This document shows positions 1-5,641 of a stretch of 24,567 nt of DNA, piece after piece. Numbering within the stretch: position 1 is the stretch's first letter; every line of letters begins with the position of its first letter. The DNA lies in IMG/VR virus record IMGVR_UViG_3300020171_000130, positions 1 to 24,567 of that record, one strand, 5' to 3'. Under the pieces are notes generated by a model, which worked only from the letters and a program-made list of their open reading frames with translations, was not told the origin of the DNA and searched no databases. Made by a program: the position numbers and the translations under genes. Origin of the DNA: a virus.

Positions 1-128
1 TGAAAAAGAAAATAAAGAAATTAAATAAGTGTAGTATTTGCTTACCAGTATATCGTATGAATTGTAAAAACTATAAGAGAAAATCAAGGAAAGATGTTAG
101 GTGTGAGTTGCAGAAAGAGGGGGTGTAG
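1..128 (+). CDS. Partial small basic Cys-containing protein
   Basis: This reading frame is open from the first base. It begins as (A)TG with the A just outside the window if that ATG is the start, and ends at TAG 126-128. It encodes about 42 residues, very rich in Lys and Arg, with a CxxC pair (CSIC) followed by two more cysteines (NCKNY, RCEL). That pattern could bind one zinc ion. The high positive charge would suit nucleic-acid binding, but that is inference and no family is recognised. It ends 10 bases before the promoter at 139, so it is probably the last gene of an upstream unit. Confidence 0.55.
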   Translation, partial: KKKIKKLNKCSICLPVYRMNCKNYKRKSRKDVRCELQKEGV

Positions 129-138
129 AGTTATGCAC

Positions 139-167
139 TTGACAAGGTTGTTGCCTTTTGTTAAGAT
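139..167 (+). promoter_or_regulatory. Sigma70-type promoter for the early small-gene operon
   Basis: The -35 box TTGACA (139-144) and -10 box TAAGAT (162-167) are separated by exactly 17 bases. Transcription should start near 174, giving a leader of about 45 bases before the ATG at 218. Genes downstream run with tiny gaps or overlaps to about 7666, so this may drive the whole first region. Only the -10 box departs from consensus, at one position. No operator-like palindrome overlaps it. Confidence 0.75.
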
Positions 168-217
168 GTAAGTATAGAAAAGAAGTTGTTAATAACTAAT
201 AAGATGTTGCTAAAAAT

Positions 218-373
218 ATGGAGGATAAATTAAAAAAGAAAACATTACAATTAAAAGTATTAAGAATAGAGAAAAAGCGGGATAGAGATAGATTGCTCAG
301 TTTAAAAGAATTACAGAAAAAACAAAATAAGATATTAGAACAAATTAAAGAAAGGTCGGAGGAAAATAATTAA
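218..373 (+). CDS. Small charged coiled-coil protein
   Basis: The ORF encodes 51 residues, starting MEDKLKKKTLQ and ending ERSEENN. Almost every residue is Lys, Arg, Glu, Gln, Leu or Ile, with hydrophobic residues spaced in heptads, so a single amphipathic or coiled-coil helix is expected. It is the first gene after the promoter at 139-167. There is no Shine-Dalgarno sequence; the ATG sits in aaaaatATG. Function is unknown. Its position suggests early expression and its composition suggests a small binding or accessory protein, but both points are inference. Confidence 0.55.
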   Translation: MEDKLKKKTLQLKVLRIEKKRDRDRLLSLKELQKKQNKILEQIKERSEENN

Positions 374-387
374 CCAAGTAAAATAAT

Positions 388-501
388 ATGTTAAAAGAAT
401 TAGACAACGCACTCGCAAAACATTTCGGACTCGTATTATTAACAATTTTTACAGCATTATTCTTTCTAGCTTTATTAGGAAGCGATGCCCAACTTATATG
501 A
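388..501 (+). CDS. Single-span mini membrane protein (37 aa)
   Basis: The ORF encodes 37 residues. A short polar N-terminus (MLKELDNALAKHFG) is followed by a continuous hydrophobic stretch (LVLLTIFTALFFLALLG, about residues 14-30) and a short tail. This is a clear transmembrane helix, probably N-in. Its stop TGA (499-501) overlaps the ATG of the next gene (498-500) as ATGA, so the two are likely translationally coupled. The start context is ataatATG without a Shine-Dalgarno sequence. A holin-like or membrane-anchoring role is possible but not supported by any motif. Confidence 0.6.
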   Translation: MLKELDNALAKHFGLVLLTIFTALFFLALLGSDAQLI

Positions 502-815
502 AAAACACACCAATCAAAATCTTAATATCCCAAATGGGAACGAACCTAGAACAAGTATCTAAAGATTATATCGCTGGATTATACGACGGGTCGGGATTAG
601 TAAAAGATTTAAAAACCTTATTAGAAAAAGCTCTAGTAATAGAAGCACACGAGGACGCTATAAACGATATAGAAAACTCAGAGCCAGAAAGGCGAGCAGA
701 GAGAATGGCTGAAGAAATGTCAGATTCAACTATGACCTTAGAAGAAAAAGAAGAAATGGCTGATTGCCACGCTAGCCCAGAGGACGGATGTGAACATTGT
801 AAGGAACAATTATAA
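498..815 (+). CDS. Acidic hypothetical protein with C-terminal Cys/His cluster
   Basis: The ORF encodes 105 residues. The middle is a highly charged helix (EDAINDIENSEPERRAERM). The C-terminus carries C-H-A-S-P-E-D-G-C-E-H-C, a likely small zinc-binding cluster. The gene overlaps its upstream neighbour by four bases (ATGA). Its stop codon, TAA 813-815, lies inside the first arm of the interleaved inverted repeat at 814-871, so a ribosome terminating here would cover that arm. I do not recognise the family. Confidence 0.7.
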   Translation: MKNTPIKILISQMGTNLEQVSKDYIAGLYDGSGLVKDLKTLLEKALVIEAHEDAINDIENSEPERRAERMAEEMSDSTMTLEEKEEMADCHASPEDGCEHCKEQL

Positions 816-871
816 ATTAATCGTAGAGTTAGGAGCTAGTTTTTAAGCGATTAATTTAACTAGCTTCTAAC
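814..871 (+). promoter_or_regulatory. Interleaved inverted repeats (A-B-A'-B'), candidate RNA switch
   Basis: Arm A (814-823, aaattaatcg) is exactly complementary to A' (848-857, cgattaattt). Arm B (828-841, gttaggagctagtt) pairs with B' (858-871, aactagcttctaac) over 14 bp with one G-U. The order is A, B, A', B', with spacers of 4, 6 and 0 bases. Full formation of both stems is sterically implausible with such short connectors, so they should exclude each other. A overlaps the stop codon of the gene ending at 815, and B' ends 12 bases before the ATG at 884. No U-tract follows, so termination is less likely than translational control. Confidence 0.6.
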
Positions 872-883
872 CCTTAAACAACT

Positions 884-1318
884 ATGAAAAAAGAACTTAA
901 AAAAGAAATACTAAAGTTTATAGAGAATATGGAGGGAAATACATTTTTACTTCCAGAAAGTTGGTCCGAAGAGATACAAATGGAAACAGAAGATTTTGCT
1001 TATAAAACTTATGTTGGGGGTCGTGGCAACGGAAGATATATTAATATTCAGATTACTAATGGAGTCGAAATAACTTTTAGGAAAAATGATATATTCGTGA
1101 ACAATGAAGATGTTTTCTCTAAAAGAATAACCCCACAAAAAGTATATGATATTGTGAGTGCTATCTACAAAGAAAAACATTCATTTAAAAATCATTCTGA
1201 AGGAGAAAGGAAAATCAGGAAAGAAATTACAAAGAATAAAAAAACTATAAAACGGATTAAAAAAGAAACAGATGACCTTACAAAAAGATTGAATGATAAA
1301 AAATTAATCAAAAAATAA
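884..1318 (+). CDS. Hypothetical protein with C-terminal basic coiled coil
   Basis: The ORF encodes 144 residues. The N-terminal part (about 1-105) is mixed alpha/beta in composition, containing YVGGRGNGRYINIQI and a run of beta-type residues. The last 40 residues are almost all Lys, Arg, Glu, Ile and Leu, as in a long charged helix. It starts just downstream of the interleaved inverted repeat at 814-871, the likeliest control point for its translation. It ends one base before the next ATG at 1320. The family is not recognised. Confidence 0.7.
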   Translation: MKKELKKEILKFIENMEGNTFLLPESWSEEIQMETEDFAYKTYVGGRGNGRYINIQITNGVEITFRKNDIFVNNEDVFSKRITPQKVYDIVSAIYKEKHSFKNHSEGERKIRKEITKNKKTIKRIKKETDDLTKRLNDKKLIKK

Positions 1319-1319
1319 T

Positions 1320-1571
1320 ATGACAAATCAAAAAGAAACATTAAAAGAATACGCACAAACTCAAAAGGACGAAGCACATAGAGAGGAAGAGATAAAAGCT
1401 GTATTTTGTCCCGTTTGTGGATATTACTGCTTAGGAAAAGGAGGAATTGGCTGTATAGATAAAAAAGGATTTTATGAGATGAGACCCAAAGAAGACGACC
1501 ACTATCCAAAGGACAAATGTGAAGAAATAGAAAGAGATATGCCCGAGTGTTATGAGTGGAGTAAAAAATAA
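1320..1571 (+). CDS. Small zinc-binding hypothetical protein
   Basis: The ORF encodes 83 residues. A charged N-terminal helix is followed by CPVCGYYCLGKGGIGC, giving four cysteines with CxxC and glycine-turn spacing, and two more at DKCEEIE and PECYEW. One or two structural zinc sites are likely. The start is aataATG directly after the preceding stop, with no Shine-Dalgarno sequence. No catalytic motif is visible. The fold resembles a zinc ribbon in spacing, but the family is not recognised. Confidence 0.65.
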   Translation: MTNQKETLKEYAQTQKDEAHREEEIKAVFCPVCGYYCLGKGGIGCIDKKGFYEMRPKEDDHYPKDKCEEIERDMPECYEWSKK

Positions 1572-1576
1572 ATACT

Positions 1577-1735
1577 ATGAAAAAAGAATTTCAAAAAGAG
1601 TTCAACGAATGGCTCTGGTCAGATGATCCTGAAGTAAAAAAAGAGAATCCATTTATAAACTTTATTAGTAAAAAAGCCAAAGAGTGGCCTGATGTGGAGA
1701 ATACTTATGATTATGACAAAAGAACAAATAAATAA
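1577..1735 (+). CDS. Small hypothetical protein (52 aa)
   Basis: The ORF encodes 52 residues starting MKKEFQKEFNEWLWSDDPE. It ends at TAA 1733-1735, so it overlaps the start of the exonuclease gene by 23 bases (ATG 1713). Its WSDDPEVKKEN motif resembles WSETHPEVKNK in the 42-residue protein at 5864-5992, so the two may share an origin or a binding motif. Function is unknown. The overlap with a well-supported gene and the conserved-looking motif are the main reasons to accept it as real. Confidence 0.55.
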   Translation: MKKEFQKEFNEWLWSDDPEVKKENPFINFISKKAKEWPDVENTYDYDKRTNK

Positions 1736-2510
1736 TCAGTTAGAAGCATTTTATCTATCTAATAAGATAGAATATAATGAAGGTAAGCATACTTACAAGC
1801 TAGACGGAATCACTTGTGCTGGAGTATCTACTATCTCTGAATATATGCCGAAGCCATATCTCGTAATGTGGTCAGCAAAAATGGTATCAGAGTTCTTGAA
1901 AGATAAGCTAGACACGATTAAAGGAATGAGCCAGAACCAGTTTGAGGATTTACTACTAGAAGCCAAGAAACAGCATAGTGTAAAGAGTAAAAATGCGTTG
2001 GATATTGGGACCAGAGTACACGACTGGATAGAGAACTATATCAAGACAGGCGAGATGTGGAAGATTGAAGAAGATATGAAAAACGGGGTAGAGGAGTTTC
2101 TGAAGTTTGAAAAGAAACACAAGGTAGAATGGTTAGCAGTAGAAAAAATAGTATGTAGCCCAGAACATTTGGTGGCTGGTCGGATTGATAGTTTATCTAT
2201 GGTTGATGGGGTATTATCCTTGGTTGATTTTAAGACATCTAGCCAGATTAGTGAATCATACTACCTCCAAACGCAAGGATATTCTATGTGCTTAAGAGAA
2301 ATGGGGATAGATATAGAACAACGAATTATATTAAGATTACCGAAAAAAATTGGAGACAATTTTCAAGCTGTATTGGTCGACACAGATCCAGAGAAAGACG
2401 AGAAAGCGTTTCTTAACCAGCGATACGCTAGAGAATGGGCTAATTACATAGATTGTAATTTCAAAGAGAAAGTTGGTTATTATAAGCAATTAAAATTAAA
2501 AGAATTATGA
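1713..2510 (+). CDS. PD-(D/E)XK exonuclease, RecB/Cas4-like
   Basis: The product, counted from ATG 1713 (MTKEQ), is 265 residues. It carries the motif order of the RecB-type PD-(D/E)XK nucleases. H103 lies in GTRVHDWIENY, an acidic residue in LAVEKIV (E144), the metal-binding Asp in AGRIDS (D159), D172-x-K174 in LVDFKTSS, and QxxxY in QTQGYS (186-190). Phages use such enzymes to resect double-stranded ends for single-strand annealing recombination and replication. The next gene, overlapping by ATGA, is SSB-like, which fits. In-frame ATGs at 1692 and 1707 would add 7 or 2 residues. I prefer 1713 because it keeps overlap with the upstream gene smallest. Motif assignment is strong; the exact polarity of the nuclease is not visible. 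Confidence 0.85.
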   Translation: MTKEQINNQLEAFYLSNKIEYNEGKHTYKLDGITCAGVSTISEYMPKPYLVMWSAKMVSEFLKDKLDTIKGMSQNQFEDLLLEAKKQHSVKSKNALDIGTRVHDWIENYIKTGEMWKIEEDMKNGVEEFLKFEKKHKVEWLAVEKIVCSPEHLVAGRIDSLSMVDGVLSLVDFKTSSQISESYYLQTQGYSMCLREMGIDIEQRIILRLPKKIGDNFQAVLVDTDPEKDEKAFLNQRYAREWANYIDCNFKEKVGYYKQLKLKEL

Positions 2511-2872
2511 ACGGATCAAAAGAATACTTAAAAATAAACGACATTATGCCTTACATCTCATTTAAAGATGGGCAAGCACATACTGTTAAATTATTAAGCG
2601 ATAAAGCAGATAAAATAACAGACAAGGACGGAACAGAAAAAGAGGGAATGAAATATATTGTTATTGAAGATGGAACAGAAAAGAGCTTTTTCACAAGTGC
2701 TATTTCTCTTATTCAGAAGTTAGCAGATAAAGAAGAGGGAAGCGAAGTAGTTATTCAAATGAAAAGTGCTAAAGGAGCAGACGGACAATGGAAGAGCTTT
2801 TATGAAGTAAAGAATGTAAAACAAGAAGGTGGTGAGGATGAGTTCCCAACACCAGACGATTATGAAAGCTAG
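2507..2872 (+). CDS. SSB-like protein with acidic C-terminal tail
   Basis: The ORF encodes 121 residues. The body is rich in beta-type residues with alternating hydrophobics (GQAHTVKLLSDKADKIT, MKYIVIEDG, SEVVIQMKSAKG), in keeping with an OB-fold. It ends in an acidic tail, GGEDEFPTPDDYES, as in single-stranded-DNA-binding proteins that recruit partners through such tails. Its start overlaps the exonuclease stop as ATGA, a pairing expected for phage recombination systems. The OB-fold and ssDNA role are inferred from composition and context and no signature motif is certain. A role as exonuclease partner or inhibitor is the main alternative. Confidence 0.65.
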   Translation: MNGSKEYLKINDIMPYISFKDGQAHTVKLLSDKADKITDKDGTEKEGMKYIVIEDGTEKSFFTSAISLIQKLADKEEGSEVVIQMKSAKGADGQWKSFYEVKNVKQEGGEDEFPTPDDYES

Positions 2873-3107
2873 TAAACAATATCTTAAAAGATTTGAGCCA
2901 GATTTTACTTGGAAAGTCCCTAGCAAATCAGAGAAAGGAGTATGTCATAACGTTTCTTTCTCTGAGATGTATGGGTGGAAGTGCGATTGTATCGCTGGGT
3001 CAATGAATAGGGAATGTCGCCACAAGAGGATATGCTTTAATAAAATAAATGGTTTAACTTACAATGGAGAAAACTATAAACGAAATAAAAATCAAGATAG
3101 TAGATAG
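2862..3107 (+). CDS. SWIM-type zinc-finger protein
   Basis: From ATG 2862 the product is 81 residues (MKASKQYLKRFEPDF...). It contains W-K-C-D-C-IAGSMNRE-C-R-H, which matches the SWIM zinc-finger pattern CxCx(n)CxH with eight residues between the pairs. SWIM fingers bind DNA or proteins and occur in recombination factors and transposase-associated proteins. The gene overlaps the SSB-like gene by 11 bases and completes a nuclease/SSB/SWIM block. An in-frame start further upstream would only add residues overlapping the SSB-like gene. Most of the protein is the finger plus a basic C-terminus, so it is probably a DNA-binding accessory factor. Confidence 0.75.
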   Translation: MKASKQYLKRFEPDFTWKVPSKSEKGVCHNVSFSEMYGWKCDCIAGSMNRECRHKRICFNKINGLTYNGENYKRNKNQDSR

Positions 3108-3261
3108 CTTCCCAATAGATACAGAATATAACTTTGATGACGACTTATCTATCTTTTTACGAGGAGAGATTATTAATCGGCTTATTAAGAATAACCAAGA
3201 TAATTCTGTTGACATAGTTCTAACTTTCAAAGCACAGGATTTCAAAGTAAACAAAAACTAA
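3064..3261 (+). CDS. Small hypothetical protein (65 aa)
   Basis: The ORF encodes 65 residues starting MEKTINEIKIKIVDSFPID. It overlaps the SWIM gene by 44 bases in another frame. It appears to be a compact alpha/beta protein with an acidic N-terminal half and a C-terminal beta-type stretch (VDIVLTFKAQDFKV). The start context (acaATG) has no Shine-Dalgarno sequence, like its neighbours. The family is not recognised, and the long overlap leaves the precise start somewhat uncertain. Confidence 0.55.
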   Translation: MEKTINEIKIKIVDSFPIDTEYNFDDDLSIFLRGEIINRLIKNNQDNSVDIVLTFKAQDFKVNKN

Positions 3262-3278
3262 CTAATCTATTACTTTAT

Positions 3279-3485
3279 ATGAAAATCCTACCAACCATTT
3301 TAATAATAGTAATAGCCCTCAATGTATTATGTATCGGACTCTATCTAGGAAGATTAGCCCACACGAATACTTGCGAGGGGTATAAAAAAGTAGTAAACGA
3401 ACTACAAGTAGAAAAACAACAGCTTATACAAATGGTCGCAGAGAAGGAGGAGTTGATTAACCGAATGGCGGATACTTGTAAATGA
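3279..3485 (+). CDS. Membrane-anchored coiled-coil protein, spanin-like outline
   Basis: The ORF encodes 68 residues. Residues 4-24 (LPTILIIVIALNVLCIGLYLG) form one transmembrane helix. The rest is a Glu/Gln/Lys-rich coiled coil (NELQVEKQQLIQMVAEKEELINRM) with two cysteines outside the helix. An N-terminal anchor followed by a coiled coil is the outline of Rz-type inner-membrane spanins. However, no lysin or holin neighbours it, so this is only a resemblance. The stop overlaps the methyltransferase start as ATGA. Confidence 0.65.
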   Translation: MKILPTILIIVIALNVLCIGLYLGRLAHTNTCEGYKKVVNELQVEKQQLIQMVAEKEELINRMADTCK

Positions 3486-4123
3486 AAATACTTAATTTAT
3501 ATGCTGGAATTGGTGGAAACAGAAAACTATGGGGAGATGACCACGAAATAACAGCAGTTGAAAATGTAAAAGAGATAGCTGATATTTATCAGGAGTTCTT
3601 CCCAAAGGATAAAGTGATAGTAGCAGATGCTCATCAATATTTGTTAGACCACTTCAAAGAGTTTGACTTTATATGGAGTAGCCCACCTTGTCCGAGCCAT
3701 TCAGTTTGTAATCACTTTTTAAAGGGTCAAGGTATATTTAGATACCCAGATATGGGGCTGTATCAAGAGATATTATTTTTAAAGCACTTCTTTAAAGGAA
3801 AATGGGTAGTAGAGAATGTTAAACCTTATTATAAGCCGTTAGTAGAGCCACAGATAATTGGCAGACACGCATTTTGGAGCAATTTTGAGATAACACCAAT
3901 TAAGGTTGATTATGAGATAGGAACGATGAACCGACAGGCATCAAAAATGGCACAAAGAAAAGCAATAATAAGAGAAGCACAAATACCAGAATTGATAGAC
4001 CTTCACGGGCTAAAAGATTTTAAAGTTAAAAACAAAAGACAGGTATTAAGAAATTGCGTATTACCAAGAGTTGGACTACACGTATTCAAAGAAGCATTTA
4101 GAGAACAAAATAAACTAATATAA
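3482..4123 (+). CDS. DNA (cytosine-5) methyltransferase, short phage form
   Basis: The 213-residue product has the ordered C5-methyltransferase motifs. LYAGIGG (6-12) is the SAM-binding motif I. An acidic residue in AVENV follows. SSPPCPSHS (66-74) holds the catalytic Cys70, WVVENV (109-113) is motif VI with the ENV triad, and RQVLRNCVLPRVGLHVFKEA near the C-terminus is motif X/IX. It would transfer a methyl group from S-adenosylmethionine to C5 of cytosine in DNA. At 213 residues it is much shorter than typical enzymes (over 300), so the target-recognition region must be minimal. No restriction enzyme neighbours it, which fits a stand-alone anti-restriction or epigenetic role. It is coupled by ATGA to the upstream gene. 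Confidence 0.88.
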   Translation: MKILNLYAGIGGNRKLWGDDHEITAVENVKEIADIYQEFFPKDKVIVADAHQYLLDHFKEFDFIWSSPPCPSHSVCNHFLKGQGIFRYPDMGLYQEILFLKHFFKGKWVVENVKPYYKPLVEPQIIGRHAFWSNFEITPIKVDYEIGTMNRQASKMAQRKAIIREAQIPELIDLHGLKDFKVKNKRQVLRNCVLPRVGLHVFKEAFREQNKLI

Positions 4124-4153
4124 TATGGCTGATGAAAATTGGCTAAAATAGAT

Positions 4154-4309
4154 ATGGATAAGCGAGATAAAATACGAGAGGCAATAGTAAACAGGAAAAA
4201 CCGTGATTGTCAATATAATTTTACTATCCTAGAAGAAGTAGATAATAAATATAAAGTTCTAATAAACTGGGAAAGAGATGTTTATGAAGAATTAGAAATA
4301 ACACTATGA
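4154..4309 (+). CDS. Small hypothetical protein (51 aa)
   Basis: The ORF encodes 51 residues (MDKRDKIREAIVNRKNRD...). Its stop TGA overlaps the ATG of the next gene as ATGA. Composition suggests a basic N-terminal helix and a beta-type hairpin (VDNKYKVLINWERDV). Directly upstream, 4125-4151 is an eight-codon ORF (MADENWLK) ending two bases before this start. It may be a tiny leader peptide or the remains of a gene. Function is unknown. Confidence 0.55.
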   Translation: MDKRDKIREAIVNRKNRDCQYNFTILEEVDNKYKVLINWERDVYEELEITL

Positions 4310-4503
4310 AGAAATCATCAAATTCCTCAAATAAATACCTCCGAATTATTCAATATTTAACCTCAGAAATAGATAACTATCCTGATTTAAGAGAAGATAT
4401 ATATGAATTAGCTCACCTAGCTTTAGAAGAGTGCTTATCCCCCCACTCAGATTGGAAAGAAAAGTGGTTAAAAGTTTACGAACAAATTAAAATTCACTTA
4501 TGA
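4306..4503 (+). CDS. Small hypothetical protein (65 aa)
   Basis: The ORF encodes 65 residues starting MKKSSNSSNKYLRIIQYLT. After a Ser/Asn-rich N-terminus it appears helical (YPDLREDIYELAHLALEECL), ending in an amphipathic segment with several tryptophans (SDWKEKWLKVYEQIKIHL). It is joined to both neighbours by ATGA overlaps, so it belongs to a tightly coupled string of small genes. No family is recognised. Confidence 0.6.
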   Translation: MKKSSNSSNKYLRIIQYLTSEIDNYPDLREDIYELAHLALEECLSPHSDWKEKWLKVYEQIKIHL

Positions 4504-4706
4504 AGAAATACAAAATAAAAGATTTACCAAAAGATTTTAATTTAGTTGGATGTATGTTGAATGGAAAATATATTTACTCTGGATGGGCAAAGGGATTTTG
4601 GGTAAAAGACAGTAAAGAGTCATCAAATGTTGAACCTTTATTCTTTAAGAGCTTTGATGAAATTAAGGAATGGGAAATTGAAGTACCAATGGGGAGAGTT
4701 TTATAA
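4500..4706 (+). CDS. Small hypothetical protein (68 aa)
   Basis: The ORF encodes 68 residues and starts in an ATGA overlap with the preceding gene. The sequence is aromatic and beta-type (GCMLNGKYIYSGWAKGFWVKDS), followed by a short charged segment, and looks like a small beta-rich domain. There is no cysteine pair or catalytic motif. Function is unknown. Confidence 0.6.
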   Translation: MKKYKIKDLPKDFNLVGCMLNGKYIYSGWAKGFWVKDSKESSNVEPLFFKSFDEIKEWEIEVPMGRVL

Positions 4707-4721
4707 TTAATATAAAGATAT

Positions 4722-4796
4722 ATGACACTAACAGCAATATCACTAATATCTGGAATCATAGTCGGATTTATATTCGGATACTGGTTTAATCATTAA
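4722..4796 (+). CDS. Glycine-zipper mini membrane peptide (24 aa)
   Basis: The ORF encodes 24 residues, nearly all one transmembrane helix: MTLTAISLISGIIVGFIFGYWFNH. Glycines at positions 11, 15 and 19 (GxxxGxxxG) form a glycine zipper, a pattern that promotes helix packing in membranes. The start is in atatATG, 15 bases after the previous stop. It is very short, so it could be spurious, but similar mini membrane ORFs recur throughout this region at 388, 5314, 6291 and 7476. Confidence 0.4.
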   Translation: MTLTAISLISGIIVGFIFGYWFNH

Positions 4797-4805
4797 TATA
4801 AAATA

Positions 4806-4832
4806 GATGTACGGAAGATGTACGGAAGATGT
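4806..4832 (+). repeat. Tandem 11-bp direct repeat
   Basis: GATGTACGGAA occurs twice back to back (4806-4816 and 4817-4827), followed by a partial third copy GATGTG. It lies in the 134-base gap before the gene at 4931. The rest of that gap (4833-4891) shows no convincing promoter: a TAAGAT at 4838 resembles the -10 box at 162 but lacks a -35 box. Tandem repeats of this size can bind a dimeric regulator or arise by slippage, and nothing here decides between the two. Confidence 0.6.
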
Positions 4833-4891
4833 GTTATTAAGATACAAACTACCCAATAAACTTTACAAGTATAAAAAGATGTAAACAAACT

Positions 4892-4921
4892 AACCACCCA
4901 AGGCAATAGCTATAAGTGGTT
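4892..4921 (+). promoter_or_regulatory. AACCAC/GTGGTT hairpin before gene at 4931
   Basis: AACCAC (4892-4897) and GTGGTT (4916-4921) are exact inverted repeats around an 18-base loop. They are followed by GGG and then the ATG at 4931. A competing pairing, acccaa with ttgggt, shares part of each arm. The same arms recur at 5283-5300 on the other side of the gene, which makes a functional role more likely than chance. There is no U-tract, so control of translation is more likely than termination. Confidence 0.4.
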
Positions 4922-4930
4922 GGGTATATT

Positions 4931-5272
4931 ATGCACTACCTATATTTTATAAAATCGGAAAAAGAAGATAAAAAAGAAGCCAGTAAAGAGGTTCACGATT
5001 ATATGGAGTCAATCGCTGGATTTTGTGATGAATGTGGAGGACAAAGAGAGTTTGATTATTGGGATTGGTTAAGAGATAGTGATTATTGGAAATCTTATCA
5101 TAATTGGAAAGGGATTTATAAACTTCCATTAGATAAAGATTTTGAAGAAGTGTTAAAAGATTTAGATGAGAAACCAAACTATATTAGAGATTTGGCAGAT
5201 AGTGAAATTGAATACAAAGAATTAAAGAAAAGTAAAAAGGGACATTTATTTGTAGTAGACGTTCACGATTAA
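4931..5272 (+). CDS. Hypothetical protein with CxxC motif and aromatic core
   Basis: From ATG 4931 the product is 113 residues (MHYLYFIKSEKEDKK...). A GTG at 4916 would extend it by five residues but lies in the hairpin arm, so I prefer the ATG. It contains FCDECGG, a possible half zinc site, followed by many aromatics (FDYWDWLRDSDYWKSYHNW) and an acidic helical C-terminal half. It is flanked on both sides by AACCAC/GTGGTT hairpins and may form a small cassette. The family is not recognised. Confidence 0.7.
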   Translation: MHYLYFIKSEKEDKKEASKEVHDYMESIAGFCDECGGQREFDYWDWLRDSDYWKSYHNWKGIYKLPLDKDFEEVLKDLDEKPNYIRDLADSEIEYKELKKSKKGHLFVVDVHD

Positions 5273-5282
5273 CTAACACCAA

Positions 5283-5300
5283 AACCACCTAATAGTGGTT
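5283..5300 (+). promoter_or_regulatory. AACCAC/GTGGTT hairpin before gene at 5314
   Basis: AACCAC (5283-5288), loop ctaata, GTGGTT (5295-5300), then GGGG. The stem is six perfect base pairs and can be lengthened by pairing an upstream ACCAA with TTGG. It lies between the genes ending at 5272 and starting at 5314 and shares its arms and trailing GGG with the hairpin at 4892-4921. Confidence 0.45.
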
Positions 5301-5313
5301 GGGGAAAAGAAGT

Positions 5314-5442
5314 ATGATACATTACATTTTATTGGTATTTGGAGGCTTACTTATAGGAACATCGGTAAAAGATTCAGAGTATAAGTATAAAATCTTCGCC
5401 ATAATAGGAGTAATAGCAATAATAAGTTCGTATTATATTTAA
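5314..5442 (+). CDS. Two-helix mini membrane protein (42 aa)
   Basis: The ORF encodes 42 residues. Two hydrophobic stretches (YILLVFGGLLIG, residues 4-15, and IFAIIGVIAIISSYYI, residues 27-42) flank a charged loop (KDSEYKYK), so a helical hairpin in the membrane is likely. The two-span layout is like very small holins, but no lysis gene is nearby and that role is only possible. A weak purine stretch (ggggaaaagaag) precedes the ATG. Confidence 0.55.
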   Translation: MIHYILLVFGGLLIGTSVKDSEYKYKIFAIIGVIAIISSYYI

Positions 5443-5469
5443 CATACAATAAACAATAAGGAGATAACT

Positions 5470-5640
5470 ATGACTACTAATAAAAAAGAATACTTAATCT
5501 GTGAAGAATGCGGGGCAACTGCTAAAAAGGTTGAATGGAAAGAATACAGAGAGATAAAGAAAAAGCACGGATTGCTCATAGAAGATAAAAGTAAGATAGG
5601 TCCAAAAAGAGGTGGTAAAGAAATTAACCTAATAAAATAA
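5470..5640 (+). CDS. Small CxxC protein with a true Shine-Dalgarno site
   Basis: The ORF encodes 56 residues (MTTNKKEYLICEECGATAKK...) with one CxxC pair and a basic C-terminal half (KSKIGPKRGGKEINLIK). Unusually for this window, AAGGAG (5458-5463) stands six bases before the ATG. This is the only well-placed Shine-Dalgarno sequence I found. Its first codons, ATGACTACTAATAA, recur at 6256 and 6637. Function is unknown. The CxxC could form half of a dimeric zinc site. Confidence 0.6.
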   Translation: MTTNKKEYLICEECGATAKKVEWKEYREIKKKHGLLIEDKSKIGPKRGGKEINLIK

Positions 5641-5641
5641 T

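Noticed and set aside
814-871. Classical H-type pseudoknot
   Set aside because: The order A-B-A'-B' is right, but a zero-base third connector cannot cross a ten-bp stem. Alternative hairpins fit better. The same applies to 7742-7791.
814-871. Self-cleaving ribozyme (pistol, twister or hammerhead)
   Set aside because: None of the conserved core bases of these classes could be placed around the stems.
1692-1712. Upstream starts for the exonuclease (1692, 1707)
   Set aside because: They add only a few residues and increase overlap with the 52-residue gene; ATG 1713 fits better.
4838-4890. Promoter in the 4797-4930 gap
   Set aside because: TAAGAT and TATAAA boxes exist but none has a fitting -35 box.
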